Positions 1 through 6,785 of a stretch of 7,205 bases of DNA are shown here, piece by piece; the stretch's first letter is position 1; every line of letters starts with the position of its first letter. This DNA is from an uncultured Lachnospiraceae bacterium. GTDB lineage: Bacteria; Bacillota_A; Clostridia; Lachnospirales; Lachnospiraceae. Location: NCBI GenBank assembly GCA_947302185.1, contig CAMYVI010000128.1, positions 1-7,205 on the forward strand, written 5' to 3'. A program made the translations under genes and the position numbers. Under the pieces are notes generated by a model. The model was not told the origin of the DNA and did not search any database. It saw only the letters and a list, made by a program, of their open reading frames with translations.

Positions 1-33
1 CTACTGTTTTCAGCTTGGAATACAGGAGGACTT

Positions 34-681
34 ATGAAGAAATACGCGTATGTCAGGGTATCGACAAAAGAGCAGAATATTGACAGGCAACTCCTTGCGC
101 TGGAACGGTTTGATATTCCTGAAAGAAATGTTTATTGTGACTACCAATCAGGTAAAGATTTTGATAGACCACAGTATAAGAGACTAATCAAGAAATTAAA
201 AAAAGGTGATTTGCTGATTGTAAAAAGTATCGACCGTCTGGGCCGAAACTATGATGAGATACTGGAGCAGTGGCAGTACATTACAAAAAAGATAGAGGCA
301 GACATTATGATTCTTGATATGCCTCTTCTTGATACCAGGAAGAAGGAAGGAAATCTTACCGGAACCCTTATTGCGGATATTGTATTGCAGCTTCTCGCAT
401 ATGTCGCACAGACAGAGAGAGAATTCATCAAGCAACGGCAGGCAGAAGGAATCATGGCTGCGAAAGCCAAAGGAATCCGGCTTGGCAGAACACCGATCGA
501 GATGCCGAATGAATTTGAAAAGATATGCGAGGAATGTACATCAGGAAAAATTACGATTCGACAGGCATCGGAGATGCTTAAGGTCAGTTACACAACATTT
601 TACAGGCGTTACAAACTATATCAAGAGAACAATCCTTTAGAACTAGATTCAAAAAGTAGACTTTATGAACCATCCGCTTAA
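34..681 (+). CDS. Small serine recombinase (resolvase/invertase family)
   Basis: This is a site-specific DNA recombinase of the serine resolvase/invertase family, which cuts and rejoins DNA at short inverted sites through a 5'-phosphoserine intermediate. The N-terminal catalytic domain (about residues 3-140) has YVRVSTKEQ with R8 and the nucleophile S10, the SIDRLGRN motif (65-72, giving D67, R68 and R71) and a long helix with the QTERE segment (126-130). The KAKGIRLGR arm (144-152) leads into a C-terminal helix-turn-helix (about 171-194) that would read the DNA site. At 215 residues it is complete and in the size range of resolvases and invertases (roughly 180-210), not the large integrases. 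The ATG is preceded by AGGAGGA at 24-30, which fixes the start. An intrinsic terminator follows directly, so it is probably transcribed on its own. Sequence alone does not separate resolvase from invertase; the look is closer to Gram-positive transposon resolvases. No transposase is visible, but only 33 bases lie upstream. Confidence 0.93.
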   Translation: MKKYAYVRVSTKEQNIDRQLLALERFDIPERNVYCDYQSGKDFDRPQYKRLIKKLKKGDLLIVKSIDRLGRNYDEILEQWQYITKKIEADIMILDMPLLDTRKKEGNLTGTLIADIVLQLLAYVAQTEREFIKQRQAEGIMAAKAKGIRLGRTPIEMPNEFEKICEECTSGKITIRQASEMLKVSYTTFYRRYKLYQENNPLELDSKSRLYEPSA

Positions 682-727
682 GGTGCGAAATTTAGGCATT
701 TAATCGCTTATTTCGTGCCCTTTTTTT
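682..727 (+). terminator. Intrinsic terminator of the recombinase gene
   Basis: Arms 682-691 (GGTGCGAAAT) and 710-719 (ATTTCGTGCC) form a 10-bp stem with two G-T(U) wobble pairs. A second short stem (694-697 with 706-709) can form inside the loop. A run of seven T follows at 721-727. It begins one base after the recombinase stop codon. This is a textbook rho-independent layout and should insulate the glycosylation genes from recombinase transcription. Confidence 0.82.
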
Positions 728-759
728 ATCATATCAATTCTAGCATTTATTATTCAAAA

Positions 760-790
760 TGTCTGATTTATGGATAATTGCATGCAGACA
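760..790. repeat. Inverted repeat with TGTCTG/CAGACA ends, candidate recombinase binding subsite
   Basis: TGTCTG (760-765) and CAGACA (785-790) are perfect inverted arms; the flanking bases A759 and T791 also pair, giving 7+7. The 31-bp element has an AT-rich left-centre and contains the palindrome TGCATGCA at 779-786. Subsites of Tn3-type res sites are known to be about 25-34 bp with TGTC-type ends, so this element, just downstream of a serine recombinase gene, could be one. It could equally be an operator or chance. A -10-like GATAAT at 773-778 lies inside it, without a convincing -35. Confidence 0.35.
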
Positions 791-820
791 TCGGAAAACA
801 TTTCTAACATAAGTGCGCCG

Positions 821-840
821 TGTCTCCGCAAATAAGGACA
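821..840. repeat. Short TGTC/GACA-ended inverted element, possible second recombinase subsite
   Basis: TGTC (821-824) and GACA (837-840) bracket a 12-base centre, with TCC/GGA (825-827 and 835-837) giving partial extra symmetry out of register. Its centre is about 55 bp from that of the 760-790 element. Accessory subsites of res loci are spaced on a similar scale. The element is shorter than usual subsites and the arms are only 4 bp, so support is weak. Confidence 0.18.
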
Positions 841-872
841 GATGGGAATCGTTCATATGATGGAGGAAAGAC

Positions 873-1271
873 ATGATCGATAAGACGATGATCAGATTTG
901 TTCTGGTCGGGATCATCAACACGCTGGTCGGTACGGCCGTTATGTTCTCATTCTACAACATTTTTCATTTCAGTTATTGGATCTCTTCTGCGGCTAATTA
1001 CATTATCGGGAGTATCGTTAGTTATTTTCTCAATAAATATTATACCTTTGAGAATAAAGAGCGCGATTGGAAGATAGTTGCGCGTTTTATTATCAATATT
1101 GCCATATGTTATCTTCTGGCCTACGGAATTGCTAAGCCTCTTGCAGCCAAATTGCTGTCTTCGATGCCTGTCACGATACAGGAAAACGGAGCCATGGTCG
1201 TTGGTATGGGGCTTTTTGTTGTACTTAATTATACAGGTCAGAGATATTTTGCGTTCAAGAAAAGCGAGTGA
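873..1271 (+). CDS. GtrA-family membrane protein (putative lipid-linked sugar flippase)
   Basis: This is a 132-residue, four-helix membrane protein of the GtrA/DPMS3-like family. Family members are thought to help flip polyprenyl-phosphate-linked sugars across the cytoplasmic membrane or to support the partner synthase; the biochemical role is not firmly settled. Hydrophobic segments lie at about 7-28, 34-54, 69-90 and 104-121. The family signatures are clear: RFVLVGIINT near the start (8-17), SYFLNKYYTF after helix 2 (50-59) and NYTGQRYFAF at the C terminus (119-128). The length is typical. The ATG has GGAGG at 862-866 with six bases of spacing. It is the first gene of a three-gene cassette, nine bases upstream of the GT2 gene, matching the order of gtrA and gtrB in O-antigen glucosylation loci. 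Base composition is AT-rich (a 60-base line at 1021 is about 30% GC). Confidence 0.9.
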   Translation: MIDKTMIRFVLVGIINTLVGTAVMFSFYNIFHFSYWISSAANYIIGSIVSYFLNKYYTFENKERDWKIVARFIINIAICYLLAYGIAKPLAAKLLSSMPVTIQENGAMVVGMGLFVVLNYTGQRYFAFKKSE

Positions 1272-1280
1272 GAGGACTAT

Positions 1281-2288
1281 ATGCTGACAGTTATCCTACC
1301 TGCTTACAATGAAGAAGCAATGATTGAGATGGCAGGTAATGTCATCTCAAAAATATTGCAGAGGGAGAAGATTCCGTTTGAAATTCTGTTTGTTGATGAT
1401 GGATCAAAAGACGGGACATGGGATGCGATTGAGAGGGCTGCTTCGGAAAAACAGGAAATCAGGGGGGTAAGTTTTTCACGTAACTTTGGCAAAGAGGCAG
1501 CTGTTGCAGCTGGGCTGGCTGAAGCGCGGGGTGAATGTGCTGTGGTCCTCGACTGTGACCTGCAGCATCCACCGGAAAAAATAGTGGAGATGTATCGTCT
1601 CTGGCAGCAGGGATATGAAGTGATAGAAGGTGTGAAAAGCAGTCGGGGTGTAGAGAGCGGAATGCATGCATTTGCAGCAAAGACATTCTATGGGCTTATC
1701 AGTGCAGCCAGCGGTTTCGATATGGAGAATGCTTCCGATTTTAAATTGCTGGACCGCAAGGCAATCAACGCTATCATCGGAATGAAAGAGAAATATGCGT
1801 TTTTCCGTGCGCTTTCATCATGGATCGGATTCAGAACTACATCTGTCACGTATGATGTTCAGGAGAGGGTAGCAGGGGAAAGCAAGTGGTCTACAAGAGG
1901 ACTTATAAAATACGCCATAAATAATATCACATCATTTTCGACAGCACCGATGCAGATTGTAACAGTGTGCGGTGTGCTGGTATTTATCGTATCTTTGATT
2001 AGCGGAATTATTACACTTGTGCAGAAGTTGAATGGGAAAGCTCTTGGAGGTTTTACGACGGTTATTCTGCTACAGGGGTTCATTGGGAGCATTATTATGA
2101 TCAGTCTGGGCCTCATTGGGTTTTATATAGCAAGAATCTATGAGGAACTCAAAGGCAGACCCAAATACATCATATCAAGGAGTACGAATCATTTATCCGG
2201 CGAGACAGACATCTTTAGGAAAGGACCAGACGTAAATTATGAGCATCAGGAGAACAGAGTCGAAGCTTCACGTCAGGGAAAAATATAA
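1281..2288 (+). CDS. GtrB-like polyprenyl-phosphate glycosyltransferase (GT2)
   Basis: This is a membrane-anchored family 2 glycosyltransferase of the GtrB/dolichol-phosphate mannosyltransferase-like type, expected to transfer a sugar from a nucleotide donor to undecaprenyl phosphate on the cytoplasmic face. The GT-A domain covers about residues 1-215. It shows VDDGSKDGT (38-46), FSRNFGKEAA (65-74), the metal-binding DCD of DCDLQHPPE (91-99), DFKLLDR (153-159) and RVAGESKW (196-203), all characteristic of this subgroup. Two membrane segments follow at about 224-248 and 262-285, then the usual cytoplasmic YEELKGRPKY (287-296). About 40 hydrophilic residues end the protein, encoded partly within the overlap with the next gene. 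The ATG is preceded by GAGAGGA (1270-1276) that overlaps the gtrA-like stop. The sugar cannot be read from the sequence; glucose, galactose or GlcNAc are all possible. Confidence 0.94.
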   Translation: MLTVILPAYNEEAMIEMAGNVISKILQREKIPFEILFVDDGSKDGTWDAIERAASEKQEIRGVSFSRNFGKEAAVAAGLAEARGECAVVLDCDLQHPPEKIVEMYRLWQQGYEVIEGVKSSRGVESGMHAFAAKTFYGLISAASGFDMENASDFKLLDRKAINAIIGMKEKYAFFRALSSWIGFRTTSVTYDVQERVAGESKWSTRGLIKYAINNITSFSTAPMQIVTVCGVLVFIVSLISGIITLVQKLNGKALGGFTTVILLQGFIGSIIMISLGLIGFYIARIYEELKGRPKYIISRSTNHLSGETDIFRKGPDVNYEHQENRVEASRQGKI

Positions 2289-3726
2289 AAAATATCTCTT
2301 TCTGTTCATTGCATTTGCGGTATTATTTCTCGTCATCCCATATTGCGACGATGATCTGAGATGGGGAAGCACCATGGGAATGGAACGCCTTGCCAACTGG
2401 TTTGATGGATATGGAGGACGGTATTTAGGATATATTATCATTCTTTTATTAGCGAAATTCTATCCGCTGAAAGTGATTTCAGAAGCCCTGGTTTTGACAC
2501 TGCTCGTATATATGCTGGATCGGCTATCTTATGAGAATCAGACAGAGTATGTATCTGTGATTTTCCTTTTTTTTATGCCTCTTTCGATTTTTTCGGATAC
2601 GATTGGGTGGACATCGGGGTTTGCGAACTACATTACGTCTGTAGCCTTCAGTCTGGTTTATGTTAGATATGTCTATAGACGTTTAGACGGGGAGAATATA
2701 CCCGTGACATATATTTCTGTAATCGGGTTTATTGCTCTGGGTATGGTCAACAGTCTTATCGTTGAGCATTTTTCGATTTATAATTTCTGTTTGGCCGTCT
2801 TTATGATTTTGTATACATTTATTGCCGAAAAAAGGGTACGACTCCCGGAACTGGGATATCTGGCCGGAGTCATTGGCGGAATCGCACTCATGTTTTCAAA
2901 TTCAACGTACAGAGAAATTGCGAGTGGTGATGACTTTTATCGGGGTGTAAATACATCCAATATGGCATCAACTGTAGTAAATCGTTTTGGAAGGATCATC
3001 AATATATGCTATCTGGAGCTTCCTCTGATTGTTATTTCAATTACGGTGGTTATTTTCCTGCTGTGGAAAGAACGCAGAAAAGAGCTTGACGGAACTGCCG
3101 GAAAAATTGCTGATATCGGGACGGCTGTTATCTGTTTTGGCAATCCAATCATATTGCTTGCCAATCAGACACGCGAGTATGATCATGCAGCCAAGAACCT
3201 TGTGACTCTTGCCCTCCTGCTTTTGGTATTATTGGCTATAGTTGTGACAGTTGGTGTGTTTTCCTGGCAGGCAAGAAGGTTTTGGCAATGTATGGGTGCC
3301 ATCATTTCGATTGTGATACCTGCTGCTCCATTTCTCCTTGTATCACCCATGTCCTACAGATGTTTCTGTGGAAGCTATATTTTCTGGATCGTGCTCATAT
3401 ATCAGCTGCTTGCGTTGATGCCGGAGACACGGGATAAGTATCTCTATAATGAAAAGCTGCAGAAATATATTAAAGTTATCGCATTTGCGGCTATTGGCTT
3501 CTACATATGCATTTATGCAGGGATTATGAGGCAGGATTATGAAAGATTGCAGTATATAAAAAGAGAGGAAACCAAAGGAGCCACAGAGGTCACGATCACA
3601 CATCTTCGCAATGAGAACTTTGTCCGTGATATAACTTTGAAGGAAGATTTTGAGTGGGAAGGGTATAAGGACTTTTACGGTATCAATCCGGATTTGAAAA
3701 TAATCGTTCGCGAGGATGATGAATGA
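2239..3726 (+). CDS. Polytopic membrane protein, DUF6056-like, putative GT-C glycosyltransferase
   Basis: This is a 495-residue integral membrane protein with roughly 12-13 hydrophobic segments, the first at about 18-34 and the last at about 411-430, followed by a soluble tail of about 65 residues. Directly after the first segment comes IPYCDDDLRWG (33-43), then FDGYGGRYLG (55-64). An acidic pair or triplet in the first extracytoplasmic loop is the hallmark of GT-C enzymes that use lipid-linked sugars. The DDD plus GGRYLG pattern and the closing YKDFYGINPD (477-486) fit my recollection of DUF6056 proteins. By position it corresponds to the serotype-specific third gene of gtr cassettes and probably transfers the lipid-linked sugar to a cell-surface polymer or protein. 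The acceptor is unknown. The start overlaps the GT2 gene by 50 bases. No later ATG lies before the first membrane helix, and a loose AGGAAAGGA (2217-2225) lies 13 bases upstream, so translation may depend on coupling. Confidence 0.72.
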   Translation: MSIRRTESKLHVREKYKKYLFLFIAFAVLFLVIPYCDDDLRWGSTMGMERLANWFDGYGGRYLGYIIILLLAKFYPLKVISEALVLTLLVYMLDRLSYENQTEYVSVIFLFFMPLSIFSDTIGWTSGFANYITSVAFSLVYVRYVYRRLDGENIPVTYISVIGFIALGMVNSLIVEHFSIYNFCLAVFMILYTFIAEKRVRLPELGYLAGVIGGIALMFSNSTYREIASGDDFYRGVNTSNMASTVVNRFGRIINICYLELPLIVISITVVIFLLWKERRKELDGTAGKIADIGTAVICFGNPIILLANQTREYDHAAKNLVTLALLLLVLLAIVVTVGVFSWQARRFWQCMGAIISIVIPAAPFLLVSPMSYRCFCGSYIFWIVLIYQLLALMPETRDKYLYNEKLQKYIKVIAFAAIGFYICIYAGIMRQDYERLQYIKREETKGATEVTITHLRNENFVRDITLKEDFEWEGYKDFYGINPDLKIIVREDDE

Positions 3727-3785
3727 CAACTTACTGCAAATCATCATACATATTTCTGATTGCAGAAGTGTCGTAAAGAAGATGT

Positions 3786-3827
3786 GAAGAACGCTTTCAG
3801 GCATGAGGCCAGGAGGCGTTCTTCTTT
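3786..3827 (+). terminator. Hairpin after the glycosylation cassette, probable terminator
   Basis: GAAGAACGC (3786-3794) and GCGTTCTTC (3816-3824) are perfect 9-bp inverted arms around a 21-base loop that can pair further (GGC 3800-3802 with GCC 3808-3810). The distal side reads into TTCTTT rather than a long clean T run, so it is a weaker intrinsic terminator than the one after the recombinase. Its place, 60 bases past the stop and before the next operon, supports the call. Confidence 0.55.
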
Positions 3828-3861
3828 GCGCTAAAGACTGGTATAGGTCTCTTGTTTGTTG

Positions 3862-3867
3862 TAAAAT
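3862..3867 (+). promoter_or_regulatory. Possible -10 element for the ybaK-like operon
   Basis: TAAAAT matches five of six bases of the sigma-A -10 consensus and lies 35 bases upstream of the ATG at 3903. No good -35 is found at 16-18 bases of spacing, so support is limited. A promoter is expected somewhere between the hairpin (ending about 3827) and the gene, since the gene group starts afresh here. Confidence 0.25.
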
Positions 3868-3902
3868 ATCTACCAAATCAGAACAAATACGGAGACGGAA
3901 AC

Positions 3903-4367
3903 ATGTCAGTAGAACTGGTCAAAAAATTTTTTGAAGGCACAGAGCTTGCGGGAAAGGTCCTGGAATTTCCCACCTCGTCGGCCACCGTCGAGCTTGCCGC
4001 GGTGGCAGTAGGGACTGAGCCGGACAGAATCGCGAAAACAATGGCATTTCTCCTGGGGGATGAAGCAGTTGTCATCGTCGTGTCCGGCATGTCGAGAATA
4101 GACAACAAAAAGTTCAAAGCCCGGTTTCATGCAAAGGCAAAGATGATTCCCTTTGCATCTGTGGAAGAGTATCTGGGACACCCGCCGGGAGGCGTATGTC
4201 CGTTTGCCCTTAAGGAAGGTGTTAAAGTATATCTGGATGTCTCACTTCGTGACCATGAGACGGTCTTTCCGGCGGCGGGATCTGAGAACAGCGCGGTTGA
4301 GACAACTATTGATCAGCTCGAGCGGTTTACTTCCTTTGAGGAATGGGTGGATGTATGCAAGAAGTAA
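3903..4367 (+). CDS. YbaK/EbsC-family aminoacyl-tRNA deacylase-like protein
   Basis: This is a 154-residue single-domain protein of the YbaK/EbsC/ProX superfamily, free-standing editing domains that hydrolyse mischarged tRNAs (for example Cys-tRNA(Pro) or Ala-tRNA(Pro)). The visible signatures are IAKTMAF (43-49) with K45 in the place of the conserved active-site lysine, the core strand AVVIVVSG (55-62), and GHPPGGVCPF (92-101), the glycine/proline loop that shapes the substrate pocket. KVYLDVSL (108-115) and a terminal ERFTSFEEWVDV helix (140-151) also fit. The exact tRNA substrate cannot be told. An in-frame TTG at 3852 would lengthen the protein by 17 residues, but the ATG at 3903 has GGAG at 3891-3894 with eight bases of spacing and matches the family's usual N terminus, so it is preferred. 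It is first in a four-gene group and overlaps the HAD gene by 13 bases. Confidence 0.88.
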   Translation: MSVELVKKFFEGTELAGKVLEFPTSSATVELAAVAVGTEPDRIAKTMAFLLGDEAVVIVVSGMSRIDNKKFKARFHAKAKMIPFASVEEYLGHPPGGVCPFALKEGVKVYLDVSLRDHETVFPAAGSENSAVETTIDQLERFTSFEEWVDVCKK

Positions 4368-5143
4368 ACAGAAGCATTAAGGCAGCGTTTTTTGATATAG
4401 ACGGGACCCTGTTCTCTCACAGGACGATGTGTGTTCCGGAGAGCACCCTTCGCGCGCTGAAATGCCTCCGCGAGAAGGGAATTCTCTGCGCGATTGCTAC
4501 AGGCCGGCATATATCCGAGATGAAGGAATTGGGGCTGCTTGGCTATGGATTCGACGCGTATCTCACACTGAATGGACAGCTTTGTCTGGACAGCAGCCTG
4601 GAAACGCTGTTCGGGTCACCCATGGAAGGTGAGAATCTCAGGTCTATGGTCAATATATTTGAGAGTGGTGAGATTCCGGCTATTCTGACTTCCAAAGACC
4701 GCATGTATATCAACTTCGTGAATGAAGCTGTGCGGTCGGCCCACAGGGATATTCATACCAACATCCCGGTGATCGGACAGTATGTCGGCGAGCCGATTTA
4801 CATGGGAGTCATCTACTGCAGCAAAGACGAGGAGAGACCGTTCATAGAAAAGCTGCCCGGCTGCAACATAACAAGGTGGAGCAGGCATGGGCTTGATATC
4901 ATACCGGGGAACGGAGACAAGCTCGAGGGAATCCGGCAGTATATCGAACTTAAGGGAATCTCGAGAGATGAAATCATCGCGTTCGGTGATGGTGAAAATG
5001 ATATCGGGATGCTCAAATACGCCGGAATCGGTGTTGCTCTCGGGAATGCCGGTGACCAGGTAAAAATGAGTGCCGATTATGTGACGGCTGACATCGACGA
5101 TGACGGCGTGTGGAAAGCATTGCAGCATTTTCATGTAATCTGA
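4355..5143 (+). CDS. Cof-type HAD phosphatase (IIB subclass)
   Basis: This is a 262-residue haloacid dehalogenase-superfamily hydrolase of the Cof/YidA-like IIB type, which usually dephosphorylates small phosphosugars or related metabolites in the cytoplasm. Motif I is FFDIDGTLF (12-20) with nucleophile D14 and acid/base D16. Motif II is IATGR (47-51), the motif III lysine is probably K189 in GDKLEGI, and motif IV is FGDGENDIGML (210-220). The stretch between about 85 and 185 is the IIB cap. All catalytic residues are present. An in-frame ATG at 4343 would add four residues but sits directly against GAGGA (4338-4342), too close to work well. The ATG at 4355 has GGTGG at 4346-4350 and the GAGGA further back, so I chose it; either start overlaps the ybaK-like gene and implies coupled translation. 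The substrate is not predictable. Confidence 0.9.
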   Translation: MQEVNRSIKAAFFDIDGTLFSHRTMCVPESTLRALKCLREKGILCAIATGRHISEMKELGLLGYGFDAYLTLNGQLCLDSSLETLFGSPMEGENLRSMVNIFESGEIPAILTSKDRMYINFVNEAVRSAHRDIHTNIPVIGQYVGEPIYMGVIYCSKDEERPFIEKLPGCNITRWSRHGLDIIPGNGDKLEGIRQYIELKGISRDEIIAFGDGENDIGMLKYAGIGVALGNAGDQVKMSADYVTADIDDDGVWKALQHFHVI

Positions 5144-5159
5144 TGCTGGAGTTTAGTTT

Positions 5160-6773
5160 ATGAAAAAAGTTCTTTTAGTTGCCGTCAATGCCAAATATAT
5201 ACATTCCTGTCCCGCCATCTATAGTCTTCGTGCGTCATCCGGCCATGCCGAGTCTGTGCAGATCGCCGAGTTCACGATCAATGACCGGTATCAGGACATA
5301 CTGGCCGGGATCCTTGCTTATCATGCGGATATCATCGGTTTTTCCTGCTACATCTGGAACACGCAGATCGTGACGGATCTGATTGCTGATATTCGGGCTC
5401 TGCTCGGTGATACAGTCATCCTTTATGCCGGCGGTCCCGAGGCATCCTATGGTCCTGAGATGTTTCTTGGATCCTGCGATTTTGTGATGTGCGGGGAGGG
5501 GGAGAAGTCGTTTGCCCTGCGGATGGAGGCTGTATCACAGGATGATCTGGAGCAGCATGAGCTCCGGGAGTTCGTCCGGACTCTTCCCGGTGCCGCATGG
5601 AAGGATGGAGGACGTATCGTTTATAATCCAATCAACCCGGAGGCTGGTTCGGATATGAACAAGATTCCTTTCCTGTACACGGACCTTGGGAACTTCGACA
5701 ACCGCATTATCTACTACGAATCGAGCCGCGGCTGTCCGTTCCGCTGCACTTATTGTCTGTCGTCCATTGATAAGACGGTTCGTTTCCGTGACTTGGAGAC
5801 CGTAAAGCGGGAACTTCAGTTTTTCATTGACCAAAAGGTTCCGCAGGTCAAGTTCGTGGACCGGACCTTTAACTGCGACAGAAAGCGGGCGATGGAGATC
5901 TGGCAGTATATTGCGGACCATGACAACGGAATTACGAACTTCCACTTTGAGATAGGAGCTGACCTTCTCGGAGAGGAAGAGATTGCGCTCCTTGCGGGTC
6001 TTCGACCTGCCCTGATCCAGCTGGAAATCGGGATCCAGTCGACCAATCCGAAGACGGTGGAAGCAATTCAGAGGACCATGGATTTTGGAAGGCTGCGAAA
6101 AAACGTGCTTGCACTTCGGGAAGCCGGAAATATCAATCTCCATGTTGACCTCATTGCAGGGCTGCCGTATGAGGGGCTTATTTCATTTGCAAGATCCTTC
6201 AACGATGTGTACGCGCTGCACGCAGACCAGCTGCAGCTCGGATTCCTCAAAGTCCTTAAGGGGACGGTGATGGAGCAAAGAGCGGAAGAGTACGGAATTC
6301 GCTACTCTGTCAGGCCGCCCTACGAGGTCCTTGCGACGAAGTGGATATCCTATGAGGAGCTTGATCGCCTGCGCCGGGTATGTGATGTTCTGGAGATGTA
6401 TTATAATTCGCAGCAGTTCATAAGAACTCTGCGGTTCCTTGAGGAGAACGGCGGCATGGCAGACGGCGCGTTTGCGTTTTTTGACCGGATGGCTGATTTC
6501 TTTGTCGAAACAGGATATAATAAAAAGCGCCCGTCGGCTGCAGCGCGGTACGAGGTGCTGGATGCCTTTGTGAGCGGGCTTTGTCTGCCGGAAGAGCAAA
6601 TGAAGATTTTCCGGGAATACCTCCGGTTCGATCGGCTGCTGCATTTTCACAGGAGCAGGGGGATGACCCGGGAGGAGACATTTGATTTCGGCGAGGGCCC
6701 TGTTCGGATTCGATTCGATTATACGACGGAGAATCCGGTGAGTCATGAGGCGTATCTACCGGCGAAATTCTGA
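5160..6773 (+). CDS. B12-binding-domain radical SAM protein with DUF4080 C-terminus
   Basis: This is a 537-residue radical S-adenosylmethionine enzyme with three parts. The N-terminal cobalamin-binding-like Rossmann domain (about 2-140) begins VAVNAKYIHS (7-16) and has AGGPEASYG (90-98) and CGEGE (111-115). The radical SAM core follows (about 183-375), with the 4Fe-4S-binding CxxxCxxC at C192, C196 and C199 in SRGCPFRCTYC, plus EIGIQSTN (289-296) and DLIAGLPYE (330-338). The C-terminal region (about 375-535) resembles DUF4080. The architecture is that of BchE/P-methylase-like class B enzymes, but the substrate of DUF4080 members is, to my knowledge, not established. The cobalamin domain lacks the usual DxHxxG with its cobalt-ligating histidine, so B12 may bind without it or not at all. 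The ATG has TGGAG (5147-5151) upstream and starts 16 bases after the HAD gene. GC content is higher than in the glycosylation cassette. Confidence 0.9.
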   Translation: MKKVLLVAVNAKYIHSCPAIYSLRASSGHAESVQIAEFTINDRYQDILAGILAYHADIIGFSCYIWNTQIVTDLIADIRALLGDTVILYAGGPEASYGPEMFLGSCDFVMCGEGEKSFALRMEAVSQDDLEQHELREFVRTLPGAAWKDGGRIVYNPINPEAGSDMNKIPFLYTDLGNFDNRIIYYESSRGCPFRCTYCLSSIDKTVRFRDLETVKRELQFFIDQKVPQVKFVDRTFNCDRKRAMEIWQYIADHDNGITNFHFEIGADLLGEEEIALLAGLRPALIQLEIGIQSTNPKTVEAIQRTMDFGRLRKNVLALREAGNINLHVDLIAGLPYEGLISFARSFNDVYALHADQLQLGFLKVLKGTVMEQRAEEYGIRYSVRPPYEVLATKWISYEELDRLRRVCDVLEMYYNSQQFIRTLRFLEENGGMADGAFAFFDRMADFFVETGYNKKRPSAAARYEVLDAFVSGLCLPEEQMKIFREYLRFDRLLHFHRSRGMTREETFDFGEGPVRIRFDYTTENPVSHEAYLPAKF

Positions 6774-6785
6774 AAGGAATAAACA

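Noticed and set aside
728..872. A sigma-A promoter for the glycosylation cassette (GATAAT at 773-778, TAACAT at 805-810).
   Set aside because: Neither -10-like hexamer has an acceptable -35 at 16-18 bases of spacing, so I do not call a promoter although one is likely in this gap.
740..922. A 60-codon minus-strand frame across the gap and the start of the GtrA-like gene.
   Set aside because: Short, overlaps a supported gene start and its ribosome binding site, and the product has no recognisable features.
3343..3876. A 177-codon open frame on the minus strand covering the end of the DUF6056-like gene and most of the following gap.
   Set aside because: Most of it mirrors a well-supported coding gene, it runs through the hairpin at 3786-3824, and its translation shows no recognisable domain. 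The part in the gap is better explained as a terminator and leader.
3852..3902. An upstream TTG start that would extend the YbaK-like protein by 17 residues.
   Set aside because: No ribosome binding site at a proper distance, the added residues do not match the family start, and the ATG at 3903 has a well-placed GGAG.
5535..6746. Long open frames on the minus strand (202 codons at 5535-6143 and 187 codons at 6183-6746).
   Set aside because: They lie wholly inside the radical SAM gene, whose motifs are intact throughout. The antisense translations show no family features and are expected in GC-richer coding sequence.
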